Shown: in pieces, positions 1-10,470 of the stretch
Layout of the letters: every line of letters begins with the position of its first letter
Position numbering within the stretch: position 1 is the stretch's first letter
NCBI GenBank assembly: GCA_022578965.1
Contig: MU400541.1
Coordinates: 124,001-188,000, forward strand
DNA: 64,000 nucleotides
DNA from: Xylaria sp. FL1777
Lineage: Eukaryota; Ascomycota; Sordariomycetes; Xylariales; Xylariaceae
Direction of reading: 5' to 3'
Notes under the pieces: generated by a model
Seen by the model: only the letters and a program-made list of their open reading frames with translations
Databases searched by the model: none
What the model was told of the DNA's origin: nothing
Position numbers and translations under genes: made by a program

Positions 1-13
1 CAAATTCAAATCC

Positions 14-601
14 ATGGAAGAGTCACGCACCGTCACATTTAACGCGCATAAAATATCCATAAAAACCTACGAGACCATCTGGCATACGCTGAACGTATTC
101 GCGCAAATAGCACACGTGGACTGGGTGGGGGACGGCGTCGTCGGGACTCCCAGGATGCAAACCCGCATTCCCGAAGTCGAGCTGTACTTCATCAACCATT
201 GCACAAATTTGGTGAGAAGCGAGCTGGTGCTGCAAACACAATTCGCGAGCATCGGGGACATGGAGGCCTCGAAGCGTCGGGACAGCGGCTTTCAATACAT
301 GCGGCACCTCAGCATCGCGCTTAAGGAGATCACCACAGCCTTGAGTACAATGTCGACCCGTTTCGAAAATAGGGAGAATAGGAAAAATATAACCGCGAGC
401 AGGAAGTTCCACTTCATGGCTCGAAGGCGGGCCCATGGATTATGCGTTAGTCGTGCGCAAGGTCGGCGCTCACCGCTGAGGAATGTCACTAACGTAAATC
501 ATCCCGACCTCATCAATATCATGGAGGCTAGTACCCAGGCCATCAGTTGGGACGACTACGTCAAGAACAATCTTAACAAACTTGGTAGCAACGTTGGTTA
601 G
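14..601 (+). CDS. unrecognised protein, possibly 3' part of a gene
   Basis: A 195-codon open frame that I do not recognise. The frame stays open upstream of the ATG to the window edge, so this may be the last exon of a gene that begins outside. The first half is mixed helical; around residues 118-155 it becomes basic (several Arg/Lys pairs, including MARRRAH), and the C-terminal 40 residues are hydrophilic. There is no signal peptide or membrane segment. The ATG sits in a CCATGG context. The opposite-strand frames over the same DNA look like shadows. Function cannot be inferred. Confidence 0.35.
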   Translation: MEESRTVTFNAHKISIKTYETIWHTLNVFAQIAHVDWVGDGVVGTPRMQTRIPEVELYFINHCTNLVRSELVLQTQFASIGDMEASKRRDSGFQYMRHLSIALKEITTALSTMSTRFENRENRKNITASRKFHFMARRRAHGLCVSRAQGRRSPLRNVTNVNHPDLINIMEASTQAISWDDYVKNNLNKLGSNVG

Positions 602-2227
602 TAGCCTCCTATGCCGCGGTCCACGGTTGTTTAGTACAGAAACCCAGCTCTCGGGACCTCTGCGACGACGTATTGCTCGGATAAACTGACATATAGTACA
701 ATTTCACCTACGACGAATAAATATTGAAGGATAAGGAAAAGCGGCGAGCTGGGACGGGGGTTGTATAAAGACTGGGAAATAGCACACGAGACAACGACGA
801 AGCTCAGCGGTGATTTGCTGTCAATCGATTCCTTAGTGAAGCTAAGCTTGCTCAGGTTCATGTGGCCATTAAACGAGGGGTGTCTAGGTGGAAGAGACCC
901 TATCGTAACAGTATTTTACATGGTTATAATAGCACTTGGTTTGCGAAAGCGGGTGTAGCGATGAGATAGCCTCACTCCATACCTTATGGTTGTTTATCCA
1001 GCTCTGAAATTCTATGATTTCATCATCTACGAATAATTTCTTGGGTTCTTTTGACTTGGGCAATTGCTGTTTTAGGAATCCTACTACTGGATTTACACTC
1101 TCTCATTGGTTGGGGATTGATTAGCTAACATGATTACTAATCATACTTGGGTAGGTTACGTTTAAGGGAGCTTTTCACATGAAAATGCGGATAGAACGTA
1201 CTAGGACTCACATTCGTAAGACAAGAGGTCGCATATAAAGTTGCTGTTTACGGAAATATCTCTTCACTGATACAACTACCCCTACCATCCACGCCGCGAT
1301 TCTTAAAGTCATTTTCCGTTCTTCATTAGACTCATCCCCTTATATCTTGGGTTTACCTCGATAGATCCTCCAGTAGCCACAACGGAACAGTTTCAGCACG
1401 ACAGCATCGGAATATTAGCTACGACACTCAAGTTAAGAATTGAGTCCTTACCTCCTCACTAGAAGTGGTGCTTAAAGAAGTTCGAATAGCGTGAAACTAA
1501 CTGTTATTTTGGCGGCACTAATATGAAGGGACGAGTCTTCGGTGCGAACATTGAGGTCGGGGGCCTTGAGACAGACGGAAACCAGAGCGTGTCACTTTCC
1601 TCCTTTCTAGAAGGGTTCTTTCGGGACATAGCGTCTTCTAGATTTCTGTTTTCGGTAAAGGTAAAGGTCATGTCAAAGTTGAACTGACCGCCATATTGAA
1701 TAGGCTGCCAAGCCGCCCCCACAGCATGAAGAGGCTCCACTGACTCGAAATGATGGTTCATGCAAGACCCTACACGCTGGGGAAGAAACGAACGTTTTCC
1801 TCAAGCGTTGCATAGTAAATGAGCGTTGTAAATTCGAGGTTTCCAGGGGTATGACTGGTCCCTTGCCTATTCCATTCGTTTCGCATAATAGTTGGACAAA
1901 CTACTCTAGAGCGAGTCTGCTAGGGTCATAAGCACGTACAGGGTATCCGGATTTTTATCCGACGGGAGTTTGCATGAAACTTGTTCAAGGGTGTGGATTG
2001 AAACGGGTTTTTTTTATGCTCTTGCCAAATATAAGAAGCCTAGAAAACTCATGATACGCGAAATCACTGTCTGTGCATTTTTCTCCGACGATCAAATTTT
2101 GTTTACCTACTTTAGATTTTATCTGAGTTTATACCCAGAGCATTTAATTGGCGATCATTTCGGAGTGTAAGATAGAAAGACATCGGACCCCTAATCTCCA
2201 AGACCAAACACGAAAAAAAAAAGTACA
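602..2227. other. intergenic, no gene seen
   Basis: About 1.6 kb with many stops in all frames; only short ORFs without codon structure. No repeat or RNA gene was recognised. Confidence 0.5.
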
Positions 2228-2689
2228 ATGGCCAAAGATAAAGCCGAGGAGCCGCGTCCGACCCACACCCGGCGAAAGTCCACGGGGACCATCAACCTAC
2301 TCGTCGAGACGCGTCGCCAGGCCTCAGACGATTACATCCGGGCGCAAAGAGCCGAGAACGCGTACCGTATGCGCAAGAACGCAACGATAGCGCGGACCAC
2401 GCTACGCGAGACAAAGACACACTTCAGTGAAGGCTTCGCGCACCTGGGGAAAGGCATCAAGGGCTTGTTCGCCGTTGCTCTAGCTGCTCCGTATCTGATA
2501 GGGGAACGTCGGGAGCAGTGGCGGCGAAAGGCCGATGCGAAGAAACGGATGCGCGCCGAGGATATGCGGAAGAGGCTGGACGAGAAGCTGTCGAGGAAGT
2601 ATGCCGATGTTGAAGAGGAAGGGAAGGAGGGGACGGACGGAGAGAAAAGTGAGGCTGGGAAGACCTCGGGGAAAGGGGGCAAGAAGTAA
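2228..2689 (+). CDS. small highly charged coiled-coil-like protein
   Basis: A 153-residue ORF with a good start context (ACAATGG after an A-rich leader). The composition is strongly Arg/Lys/Glu. Residues about 28-65 and 95-130 are predicted amphipathic, coiled-coil-like helices. A short hydrophobic patch near residues 77-92 (GLFAVALAAPYLIGE) may be one membrane-associated helix. The tail is a Lys/Gly/Glu-rich low-complexity stretch ending in GKGGKK. I do not recognise a family. The long minus-strand frame over the same DNA (2332-2913) is basic and serine-rich, as expected for an antisense shadow, so the plus frame is preferred. Confidence 0.45.
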   Translation: MAKDKAEEPRPTHTRRKSTGTINLLVETRRQASDDYIRAQRAENAYRMRKNATIARTTLRETKTHFSEGFAHLGKGIKGLFAVALAAPYLIGERREQWRRKADAKKRMRAEDMRKRLDEKLSRKYADVEEEGKEGTDGEKSEAGKTSGKGGKK

Positions 2690-3572
2690 TGGCGATAGGG
2701 AGTTGTTGAGGTTCTTTTAAATATCACGGGTATGATCTCTCTGCTCGTCGTGTTCTGTGTGGTCTTGGAGATGGAACTAACTGACTTTCGGTAGAATACC
2801 GCCCGGATTTCTTTTGTCATGTTAGCGCTTGCTTTGCGTTTCGACATACTGGCCCTCATACTCTCGGCGCTGGTGAGTAATGGTAATAACGTTAATGGGT
2901 CACGAGCATGCATGAACGCACGAAGAATACGGCGATGGCGTTCACCTCGGACCTAATGTATCTATAAAAGGATTTTCCGCTCCAGAGACATGAACATTAA
3001 AGTTGCTGAATTGGACACATAGCCGACATGTGGTTCTCATTGACGCATTAGCAAGTCATATATCTACAGTATTAGAATGAGCTTTCTCAGAGACGTATTA
3101 CTTGCCTTATAATCAACTTATGATTAAACATTATCAGTGTCACAGGAGATGTCACTTAGTTACAAATGCATTACTTAGATAAAAGGTCGGGCCATTAGGC
3201 TTCCTGATTCTAGCAACACTACCTATATATATCGGTGAGAGAGAGCACACTAATAACCCTAAAAAGGTCGAGTAGTAAGTTCTCCGAGGAACCTAAGTTC
3301 GGACTTAACACTATCTAAGAATCTTCAATGTATTTCCTTGCCCGGAATGATTTGAAGGTTCCATTCAACATTCCTCTAGAGCGAAGCCAAGACACCTTCA
3401 CAAGGCCTGGGCCTACTTTTATAACTCCTCTACCGAGCAGCGCCCCGACGACGTCACAGGTATGTAAGCCACGAATCCGGGACAATTTAATCTAACCTTA
3501 GTAGAGATGCTTGTTGGAAGCGGTCGAAATATGGAGCTACAGAACTCTTTAATTATAGTATTGCTAAAGACA
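2690..3572. other. intergenic, no gene seen
   Basis: AT-rich spacer between the charged-protein ORF and the 3' end of the serine-hydrolase gene. Nothing supportable was seen. Confidence 0.5.
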
Positions 3573-5643
3573 TCAACATTTTTTGGCCTCCCATGACTTG
3601 CGGAATAATTCACCCTCGGGTACCGATTTGTCGTGTTTCCACCATAATAATGATACTTCTCCGATATGATCCAGTTGGAAATCCAGTTTGTAGTATTCAT
3701 AGTCTCGTATATACTGGCCACGCTGGACAAGTTCGTCGTATGTCAGGTTCCAGCTGAATGTGTCGTGATGGTGGTGTTTCAGGTAATACTTTTCATCGGC
3801 TAACCCGAGAAATTCGAGGTATAGTGCCCCCTTTTCCGCGTCTAGGTTGATGTCGATGAACCAATTTTGGATGCTATTAAAGTACCGACCGCAATAGAGC
3901 GCTAGAGATCGTGGTTTTGTCCCCGGTATCTGTTCTTGACGTAATGTTTGCTCGACCACATCCATCCTTCTCTGTCAGACGGACATTAACCCACAACCGG
4001 GCTCGGGCCATTACCACCCGAACCAGCGCGTATGAAGTCAGACCATTGGTCTATGATAGTCACCTGTGATATAGTTGCATATGCGACAACCCAACAGCTA
4101 AGGGAAGTCTTAGATTGTACAATAGCCCAACGGGTTAAAGCCCAAACATTGTATGGGACCATTCGTCTATAAAAGGACCAGAAGTTCCCAAGTTCAAAGG
4201 AAAGACTCGAGAGAACCATGGCCTTGAGACCCCTAGAGAATTATTAGTTGAATATAATATGACTAAGTTCCAAGCCCTCTACTAGAGCCCTTGTCACATT
4301 CTCACCCCCTCTTGAACACACTGCGAGGCTAATGAAAAATAGTCCTGCGCTGGCTCTCCAAGAAAGATGGTGTCGATGATGAGTTGGCATATCCAGTCCG
4401 CCACGTCACACAAACCAAGCGAATTCTGGAGTACAACGACCGACGTTCCAGTTTCTGGAAGTAGGCAAATGGCTGCTGTAGTTCCTGGCATGTTGCCTCC
4501 GTGCCAGATCACAAGTTTCCCCGGGTATCGTTGACCTAGGTTGGGAAGAAATCCAAGCACTTGCCTATTCCATCCAAAATCGAGAGATCCTGGTAGTTGT
4601 GTCCGGTTCCATCCAAGAGCATATGTCTGTTCTAGGATAGTCTCTGTAGGGCGCGCGATATGTGGCCGAATGATGGTTGAAATTTCGCGTATTGGATTTG
4701 ATAGTGTTATGGGCTCAACATGAGTTAATTCTACGTTGTGCCCAGGTACATCTGTCGGCCACAGGCTAGACGTAAGCCCCGAGAATGGCCGAGCCAGTTC
4801 ATTATTTATGTTCGAGTCTTGAGTAGAACAGCTTTGATGGAATACCGGGGTGATTGTGGAGAGTGCTTGGAGGTACGCTTTGCTATATTGCAAAAGATCG
4901 GACATTGATGTGCGGACTGACTGTCCTGCAAACATCAGCGTGTCATTCGATGCATTGCAGAAAGGCAGCGGCCAAGCTTCTCCGCTTGTAAGAATATTGT
5001 ACGGCACGGCAACATTATTATCCTCCGGCTGATATGTGAACGAGCGGGTCATCCCGAGAGGCTGGAATATTCTTTGGTTGACGAAATTGCTCCAGGTGAG
5101 CCCTGTGACTTTTTCGATAACCAAGCCGGCAATGTTATAAGCGTGATTATTGTACATATAAGTGCTACGTACGGGTTCGACTTGGACCAAATAATCAAAT
5201 ATAGGGATGGCGTGTTCTTTGGTTAGCAAGATGCGGTTGTTTGATTGCAAGTACAGGGCATCGGCCCACGCCTTGCCTGTCCGGTGACTCAAAATATCGA
5301 GAACCGTTAGTCTGGCGGAATACAACTGGGTGAATCGAGACATCTCGGGCAGAATGTCATGAACAGGCGTGGTCCACTTTAGATGGCCTTCATTGACTAA
5401 TATGCCGATAGCTGTGGCAGTTATCGCCTTAGTGAGGGAAGCAACATGGAAGATGGTATCGCGATTAACCTCTAAGCGGTTCTCTACATCACGGTATCCA
5501 CGGTAGCTTTCGTGAATTATGGCGTGGTTATGGATCACACCAATTGATACGCCAGGTGTTGCAGATGCTGCACATATTGAGTCAATTAGAGGCGCAATAT
5601 TGTCCGGCAGTTTGGATGGAGACTTTGAAGAGAGGGACGACAT
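3573..5643 (-). CDS. beta-lactamase/transesterase-family serine hydrolase with C-terminal barrel domain
   Basis: Two exons: complement(3573..3971, 4306..5643), 578 residues. Family: class C beta-lactamase-like (PF00144; includes penicillin-binding proteins, esterases and LovD-type acyltransferases). The catalytic SxxK is SLTK at residues 69-72. The Tyr-x-Asn element is in MYNNHAYN. The third motif is WHGGNMPG near residue 380. Exon 2 encodes about 130 residues starting RRMDVVEQTL, which match the lipocalin-like C-terminal domain common in fungal members (YCGRYFNSIQNWFIDINL). The exons are separated by a 334-bp intron (GTGAGA...CTGACAG) and join in phase 0 as CVQEG/RRMDVVEQ. No signal peptide is seen, so it is probably cytosolic. 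Substrate unknown; the family occurs in secondary metabolism, but no synthase gene is beside it here. Confidence is high for the family and moderate for the long intron. Confidence 0.8.
3972..4305 (-). other. unusually long intron of the serine-hydrolase gene
   Basis: Donor GTGAGA after the Gly codon at 4306-4308 and acceptor CTGACAG ending at 3972. Both flanking exons are phase 0. It is 334 bp, against about 50-180 bp for the other introns in the window. Confidence 0.65.
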
Positions 5644-5929
5644 ATTAGAGATTGGACATCAATGGTTCAGCGACAGTTCGATTTCTATTGAAGCGTTGTT
5701 GAGGGTGAGGCCGAAAACGATCGAGATAAGGGCACTAAAAGAGAAGTTATGTGTAGATAGAAGATGAGAGGAAGGGGAAGCGGATGCATACTGTTAGCAT
5801 CTTCGTGCTTAACATGGTTCCCTTGAGGCAACAGCCTATGTTAGGTTGAACATCACAGGGAGACTTCTTGCATCTTCCATCCCTGTGAGCGTTCATGGTA
5901 TATTCTATTCACCCAATAGGCTAGTACCG

Positions 5930-6262
5930 CCTTTACGCGTATCGCGCCTCTAGGTTTTTCTTCCGTCGCCTCAATTTTCCACCTCCCACGAAGGTGAAGG
6001 TTTTAGTGGTAGTCGGGAGATTTTAGTCCCTAGCAGGTGGCCGGCCTCACGGGGGCACCTGCGAAAGACCTAAAGAATATTGGGCAAATACAGCCTTATA
6101 TGAGGCGTGAGAATGGGCAGTTGTTCAAGTCTTAGACGAGTAGCCGGCTCGCATAGCGTACTTCCAAGCCTCGAATAAAGGCTCACGCCCCCGCCCCCCA
6201 ATATGTGTTCATCCAACCTCCCCGCGCGTAGCTATGTGAAGTGTATAGAGTGGTGATTAGGA
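5930..6262 (+). repeat. dispersed repeat copy 1 (about 330 bp)
   Basis: Aligns over roughly 300 bp with the reverse complement of 42775-43145. Shared blocks include TCTAGGTTTTTC near 5950, GACCTAAAGAATATTGG near 6068 and GCCGGCTCGCATAGCG near 6143. Many differences are transitions (C/T or G/A), as expected for an old or RIP-mutated repeat. No open coding frame is conserved between the copies. Likely a relic of a non-autonomous mobile element; the ends are approximate. Confidence 0.7.
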
Positions 6263-6867
6263 ACTGTTGGTACTCTAAATAGTCCATCAAGAATCGCAGT
6301 TGTTATTCTTCCCTAGACTTTGGAAGAAGGCCAAAGATGTATGTATGTCAGTAGAAGCAAAGGCATTGCAAGAGAAGTGAATGAAACATACTAACAGTTT
6401 GAGAGTAGTCATTTACGGCGAGCGATGGGAAAATGATGGAATGAGATAACCAACGGAGTGTGACTGAGCAAGAGGATGTAGGGGTCTTGATGTGGTAATC
6501 TGCATACTTCATGTAGGGAATGTCGAAAATATAAATCATAAGCTCTATAACACTCTCGACGAGCCGGGTATTGCCCCTATAATGCGATTTACCGGTATTC
6601 CACGTCGTCCTACCAGATAATGGCATGGTGCAGCAATTGACCGATAACGGAGAATTCTTTAACAGCCAGCACGTATCCTCCATCCCATAAATCCGGGGAA
6701 GCGGTCTTATCGTGAGCGTAGTATTCAGCTTCTCGCTACAATATAGGCGTAAGGATGTGACCTAACTGCTGCCGTCGGAAAGAATCTGTGTCGAATAGAA
6801 AAATCCGCTCGACTATACTGACTTCGCCGAACACCTTCCAAGCTCAAGCAAGAAAGCACGCTCAACC

Positions 6868-6896
6868 CGGTCGACAGGCGCGATACCTGTCGACCG
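6868..6896. repeat. perfect 11-bp inverted repeat, 7-nt loop
   Basis: Left arm CGGTCGACAGG (6868-6878), loop CGCGATA, right arm CCTGTCGACCG (6886-6896), with no mismatch. It could fold as a hairpin or serve as a palindromic binding site. No intact gene is adjacent. Confidence 0.8.
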
Positions 6897-8237
6897 TGCT
6901 GCCAGACTACGCACTACACGTGAAAATACTCGCCAGTCTGGCTCTCCTCGTATTATATACCGCTTATCTTCCTCGAGAAGTCCTCAAAGAGTGGTTTCAC
7001 GGCGTTGATGACAGACCGATTGCATGGTTGTTAGCCTTGATAACACCGAGGGGAAACCGAGCTCCGCTTGACTTGGGACCGTAGCATAAGTTGATTCGAG
7101 AAGCTGGGGAAAACGATGTGCTACGTTCAATCCAGCTCGACTGGTTCTACCGAGAGGATTGCCCTATGCTTAGTAACGTGAAGTTTCTCATGATACCTAG
7201 CGTCTATCGTTGACGTCCCACTTTGACCTTAGTTGAAAAATAGGAGTACCTTAGTAGGGGCCTAAACACATATCCCAACTTATCAACTTATCTTTTGAAG
7301 ACTGAACTTATGTCACAATTTGCCAAGAACGCTCTATCCTCATAATTCGACCGTGAAATACGGTTAAATCACCCCAAAAGGACTTCCACGGAGAAGTGGA
7401 AATGAGAATCTGTTGTGACTTACGTTGGCGGAGCAATTTACCCTTTCTTAACCCATGCCGCGGTCTGTACCTAATTTTTGGATTCAGAGACCCTTTGCAT
7501 CTTTGTTCTTAGTGCATTTACAGCAGCATACTCGAAAAAAAACAGGGGTGAAAGACAATGCGGAACAATGTGATTGTGAGGGACACAGATAAGTCGGGCG
7601 ATGGGCGAGCATTGGCGTCTTCATACATATACAACTGGAGCGAGGAAAGTTAGAAAATATCACGAGTCGAGCCGTATCTGCGATAGTCTATTGAAAATGG
7701 CCGTCATTCGAGACTTCGAAGCATTCGGAAAGCATAGGGTTAGATACACACGCGCGGGAGCCGGCGACTAAACGTAATTTCCCGCTAGAAACTCTGTCTT
7801 GCGTAAGTACTATAGGTAATCGATTAAATGGCGAAATTCGATATGCAAAATTGGCCTGGATGATTCGGAACCGCTTTGAATTAGTAGCCAGATGCCTTCA
7901 AGCTGTTTTAAGTTAAATAAATCGATTGCGAACCCGCGGACACTATTAATTTTTTTCACATAAAATCCATCGGCCAGCTCTATGTTCGTGATTTGGTTCA
8001 TTTTTCATTCGGTGCCTAGACGATGAATTGTGTGAACACAGGACCAGAGCCAGTAGTGACATACCCCCAACCCTATGACCCCATTGCCTTTCCCTCGAAT
8101 TGCGCGGAACGACAAAGGTAAATGCGATGATCGAGTTTCCCTTACCCACACGCCGGTTCTAGTTGCAAGTCCATGGAAGGATGATTGTTTAGTTTTGTTA
8201 TGTATCGGAAAAATGCAGACGATTGAAACAAGACGAT

Positions 8238-9424
8238 TTAGTAACCGAAGGACTCGAGAGTCTTGGTTGTCTTGCTGTCTACCTTGGCGCTCTTCTTGGC
8301 CTCGGCCAGTTGGCGCTGAGCTAGCTTCTTGCGCTCGTAATAAGCAGTACCCTTTGCCTTGCGGCGCTCCTCCAAGCTATGAGGTGTTAGCAGTGTTCAC
8401 TCGACCAACAAGAATGTATATCCTTAGATGGAACAGGAAAAACACATCATATCGGTAGGGTTCGATGTTCAACATACCGAGCAACAACATCCTGGTACTT
8501 CCATCCGACTTCATGGCTAAGTCTGCCGACAGTGCAGTACTTTCGGCCGGGCTGTAGACGTAAGACACGGAGAGCCTGGGGAACCACCATCTTCTTCTGC
8601 TTGTCGTACGGGGGAGGAACACCCTCGAAGACCTTTAGACGCTCCAGAGCAGCGGCACCTCGGGCAGTCTTGTGGGGAATCATGCCACGGACGGCCTTGT
8701 AGAAGATTCTTGAAGGGGCGCGGAAGTGGAAAGGACCTAGTTTGCGTCAGAGAATCCATTCTCACAAATAGAGCACGGTGTATCGGTATGCAGGTCGGAG
8801 TAGTTGACATACCACCTCGGGTAGGGTTGAATCGCGTAGCCTTGCGCAGGTAGGCATGGTACTTGACTATAATTGATAATCAGCTCTGGTTCTCATTCTC
8901 CAATTGCCTGTATAATATCCCAAGCTCTTTATCCTTCACGTTTGCTCTCGGTTCCTCGTAGACGCAGACCACACCAGACCAGACCAGACCAGACAAAAGC
9001 AATCCCGAGCAAGATTCGAAAGATAGATCGGCGGGGGTGACGTACGCTTGGCGCGGAAGAACTCGCCCGAGATGTTTAGTTCCTCACAGCGGACAATGAC
9101 AATCTTCTGGCCGCTGAGGAGCTGCTTGGCGACAATGGATGCGAGTCGGCCAAGGAGGTGGCCCTTGCCATCGATGACGACCTGGACGAAAAGAAGGAAT
9201 TCGAGTTAGTCCATGTTCAATATCCCATGGAGTAGCGATGGCTAGCTTGGCAATCCAGATGGATCACGAACAGCCCCTCCATCAATTCCAAGCAAGACAT
9301 GCGGCAACGCATTCGATCATCCCAAAACGCACAAGTTGACGAGGCTATCGCAAAGAAAATGACAGGCCGGCGGGATGTAGATCCGAGTTTATAAACGACT
9401 TACAACAGACTCAAAGGACGACAT
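8238..9424 (-). CDS. RPL16: 60S ribosomal protein L16 (uL13 family)
   Basis: Five exons: complement(8238..8376, 8478..8736, 8813..8866, 9046..9181, 9404..9424), exactly 203 codons (202 residues), matching the fungal family length of about 200. The first exon is a 21-bp micro-exon (MSSFESV). The rest encodes [20 protein letters not shown], the [18 protein letters not shown] block, [21 protein letters not shown] and the conserved [20 protein letters not shown] through [18 protein letters not shown]. It ends with a basic helix finishing LESFGY. All four introns (222, 179, 76, 101 bp) have GTRNGT donors and YAG acceptors, and every junction restores the conserved protein. Role: uL13 of the large ribosomal subunit, cytoplasm. 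A core gene useful for phylogenetic placement. Confidence 0.97.
8974..8993. repeat. (CCAGA)4 microsatellite in an RPL16 intron
   Basis: Four perfect CCAGA units inside the 179-bp intron 8867-9045. Confidence 0.85.
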
Positions 9425-10470
9425 CTTTTCGGATCGTCACCGTAGCGAAACGGGAGGTGAACAGAAAGATGGAAGTGGGAGGAAGAACAGCTCAAGAGCG
9501 CAACCCAGGTGTCGGCGTCCGGGGAGCTATTGAATTAATCCTCTGCTGTGGTCGTTAGTAAGGTCGTGATGTGTTGTTGATGGTCGCCAGGCGGAGAAGA
9601 GATGCCACCACTAGAAAATTATCGGCGACGCACAATCGTCCAGTGTGCCCGCTGTAGAGGCCCGCTATTCCTAAGCGGGAATGGTGGGGGCGCGCATAGA
9701 AGCGAGAGGTTTTTGTGGCCTCATATTCTAGGGCTAAGCAAACCTAGCTGAGCAGGCCTAGCTTTGCATTGCGCACAAGCCACGAGAGCGTGTGGCTTAC
9801 ACTACAATACATACCTAGGTACTTACTACTGAGGACAAGTTGCCCATTAGTTGGCGGCTCCTTAGCTATGTCAATTTGAATGGCCAATTCGAACTAGGTA
9901 GTACTATGTACATCTCCCGCCCACCTACCTAGGTAGTCTTCTAGTAGTCGGCGCCGATTGCTTTATTTACCTACGGGCCATTCTACCTACCTAGGTAAGC
10001 TCTGTCTTCGTAGTCGCAGCCAACATATCATCAATTCTTCACTCACTAATCGCTAAACAACCTTTATGTGAAGTTATGATGAATCTGCAGGATACTATAT
10101 ATAACAAGTCTTGCTAGAGGAATATGATCGTGTGGAGTATGTTTGCGAGATAATGATTAATGCTCGGCGTGTCGAGTATGATCTGTCTTTAACCAAGGAA
10201 TAAGTAGGGGATGAAATCAAACATATGAGTCTAAGCTCTTGTCTAAATGCGTCGTTAAACTTCGGAAGCTTCAAGCCATCGTGAACAATTCGCAAACACT
10301 CCTCTTCCGATGTACCCATTTACTGGCATCCCGGCCCTTTCGTATATACTATATAAAGGTACTTTGAATCGTCTAAGTCGATCGGTTGGGTTGGTTGGGT
10401 GGTTTGAGATCAGTCCCGAAGCCTCATGGGTATTCTTCTACCCATGATAATTTAACATCGGCATGTGATA
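9425..10470. other. intergenic: RPL16 promoter and BAG-gene 3' flank
   Basis: Upstream of RPL16 and downstream of the BAG gene. It contains three copies of CCTAGGTA (9814, 9928, 9990), two of them within TACCTAGGTA palindromes. No gene is supported; a 74-codon minus frame at 10095-10319 has no recognisable features. Confidence 0.55.

Larger units (their letters stand above)
5644..8237. other. gene-poor interval with repeats
   Basis: About 2.6 kb without a convincing gene. It holds a dispersed repeat at about 5930-6262 and a perfect inverted repeat at 6868-6896, both listed separately. A 98-codon frame at 6788-7084 starts at GTG and overlaps the hairpin; I do not regard it as a gene. Confidence 0.5.

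Noticed and set aside
2332..2913. 193-codon minus-strand ORF
   Set aside because: Antisense of the charged plus-strand ORF; Ser/Arg-rich composition typical of a shadow frame.
6788..7084. 98-codon ORF with a hydrophobic segment
   Set aside because: Starts at GTG, spans the perfect hairpin, no family resemblance, no promoter or splice partner.
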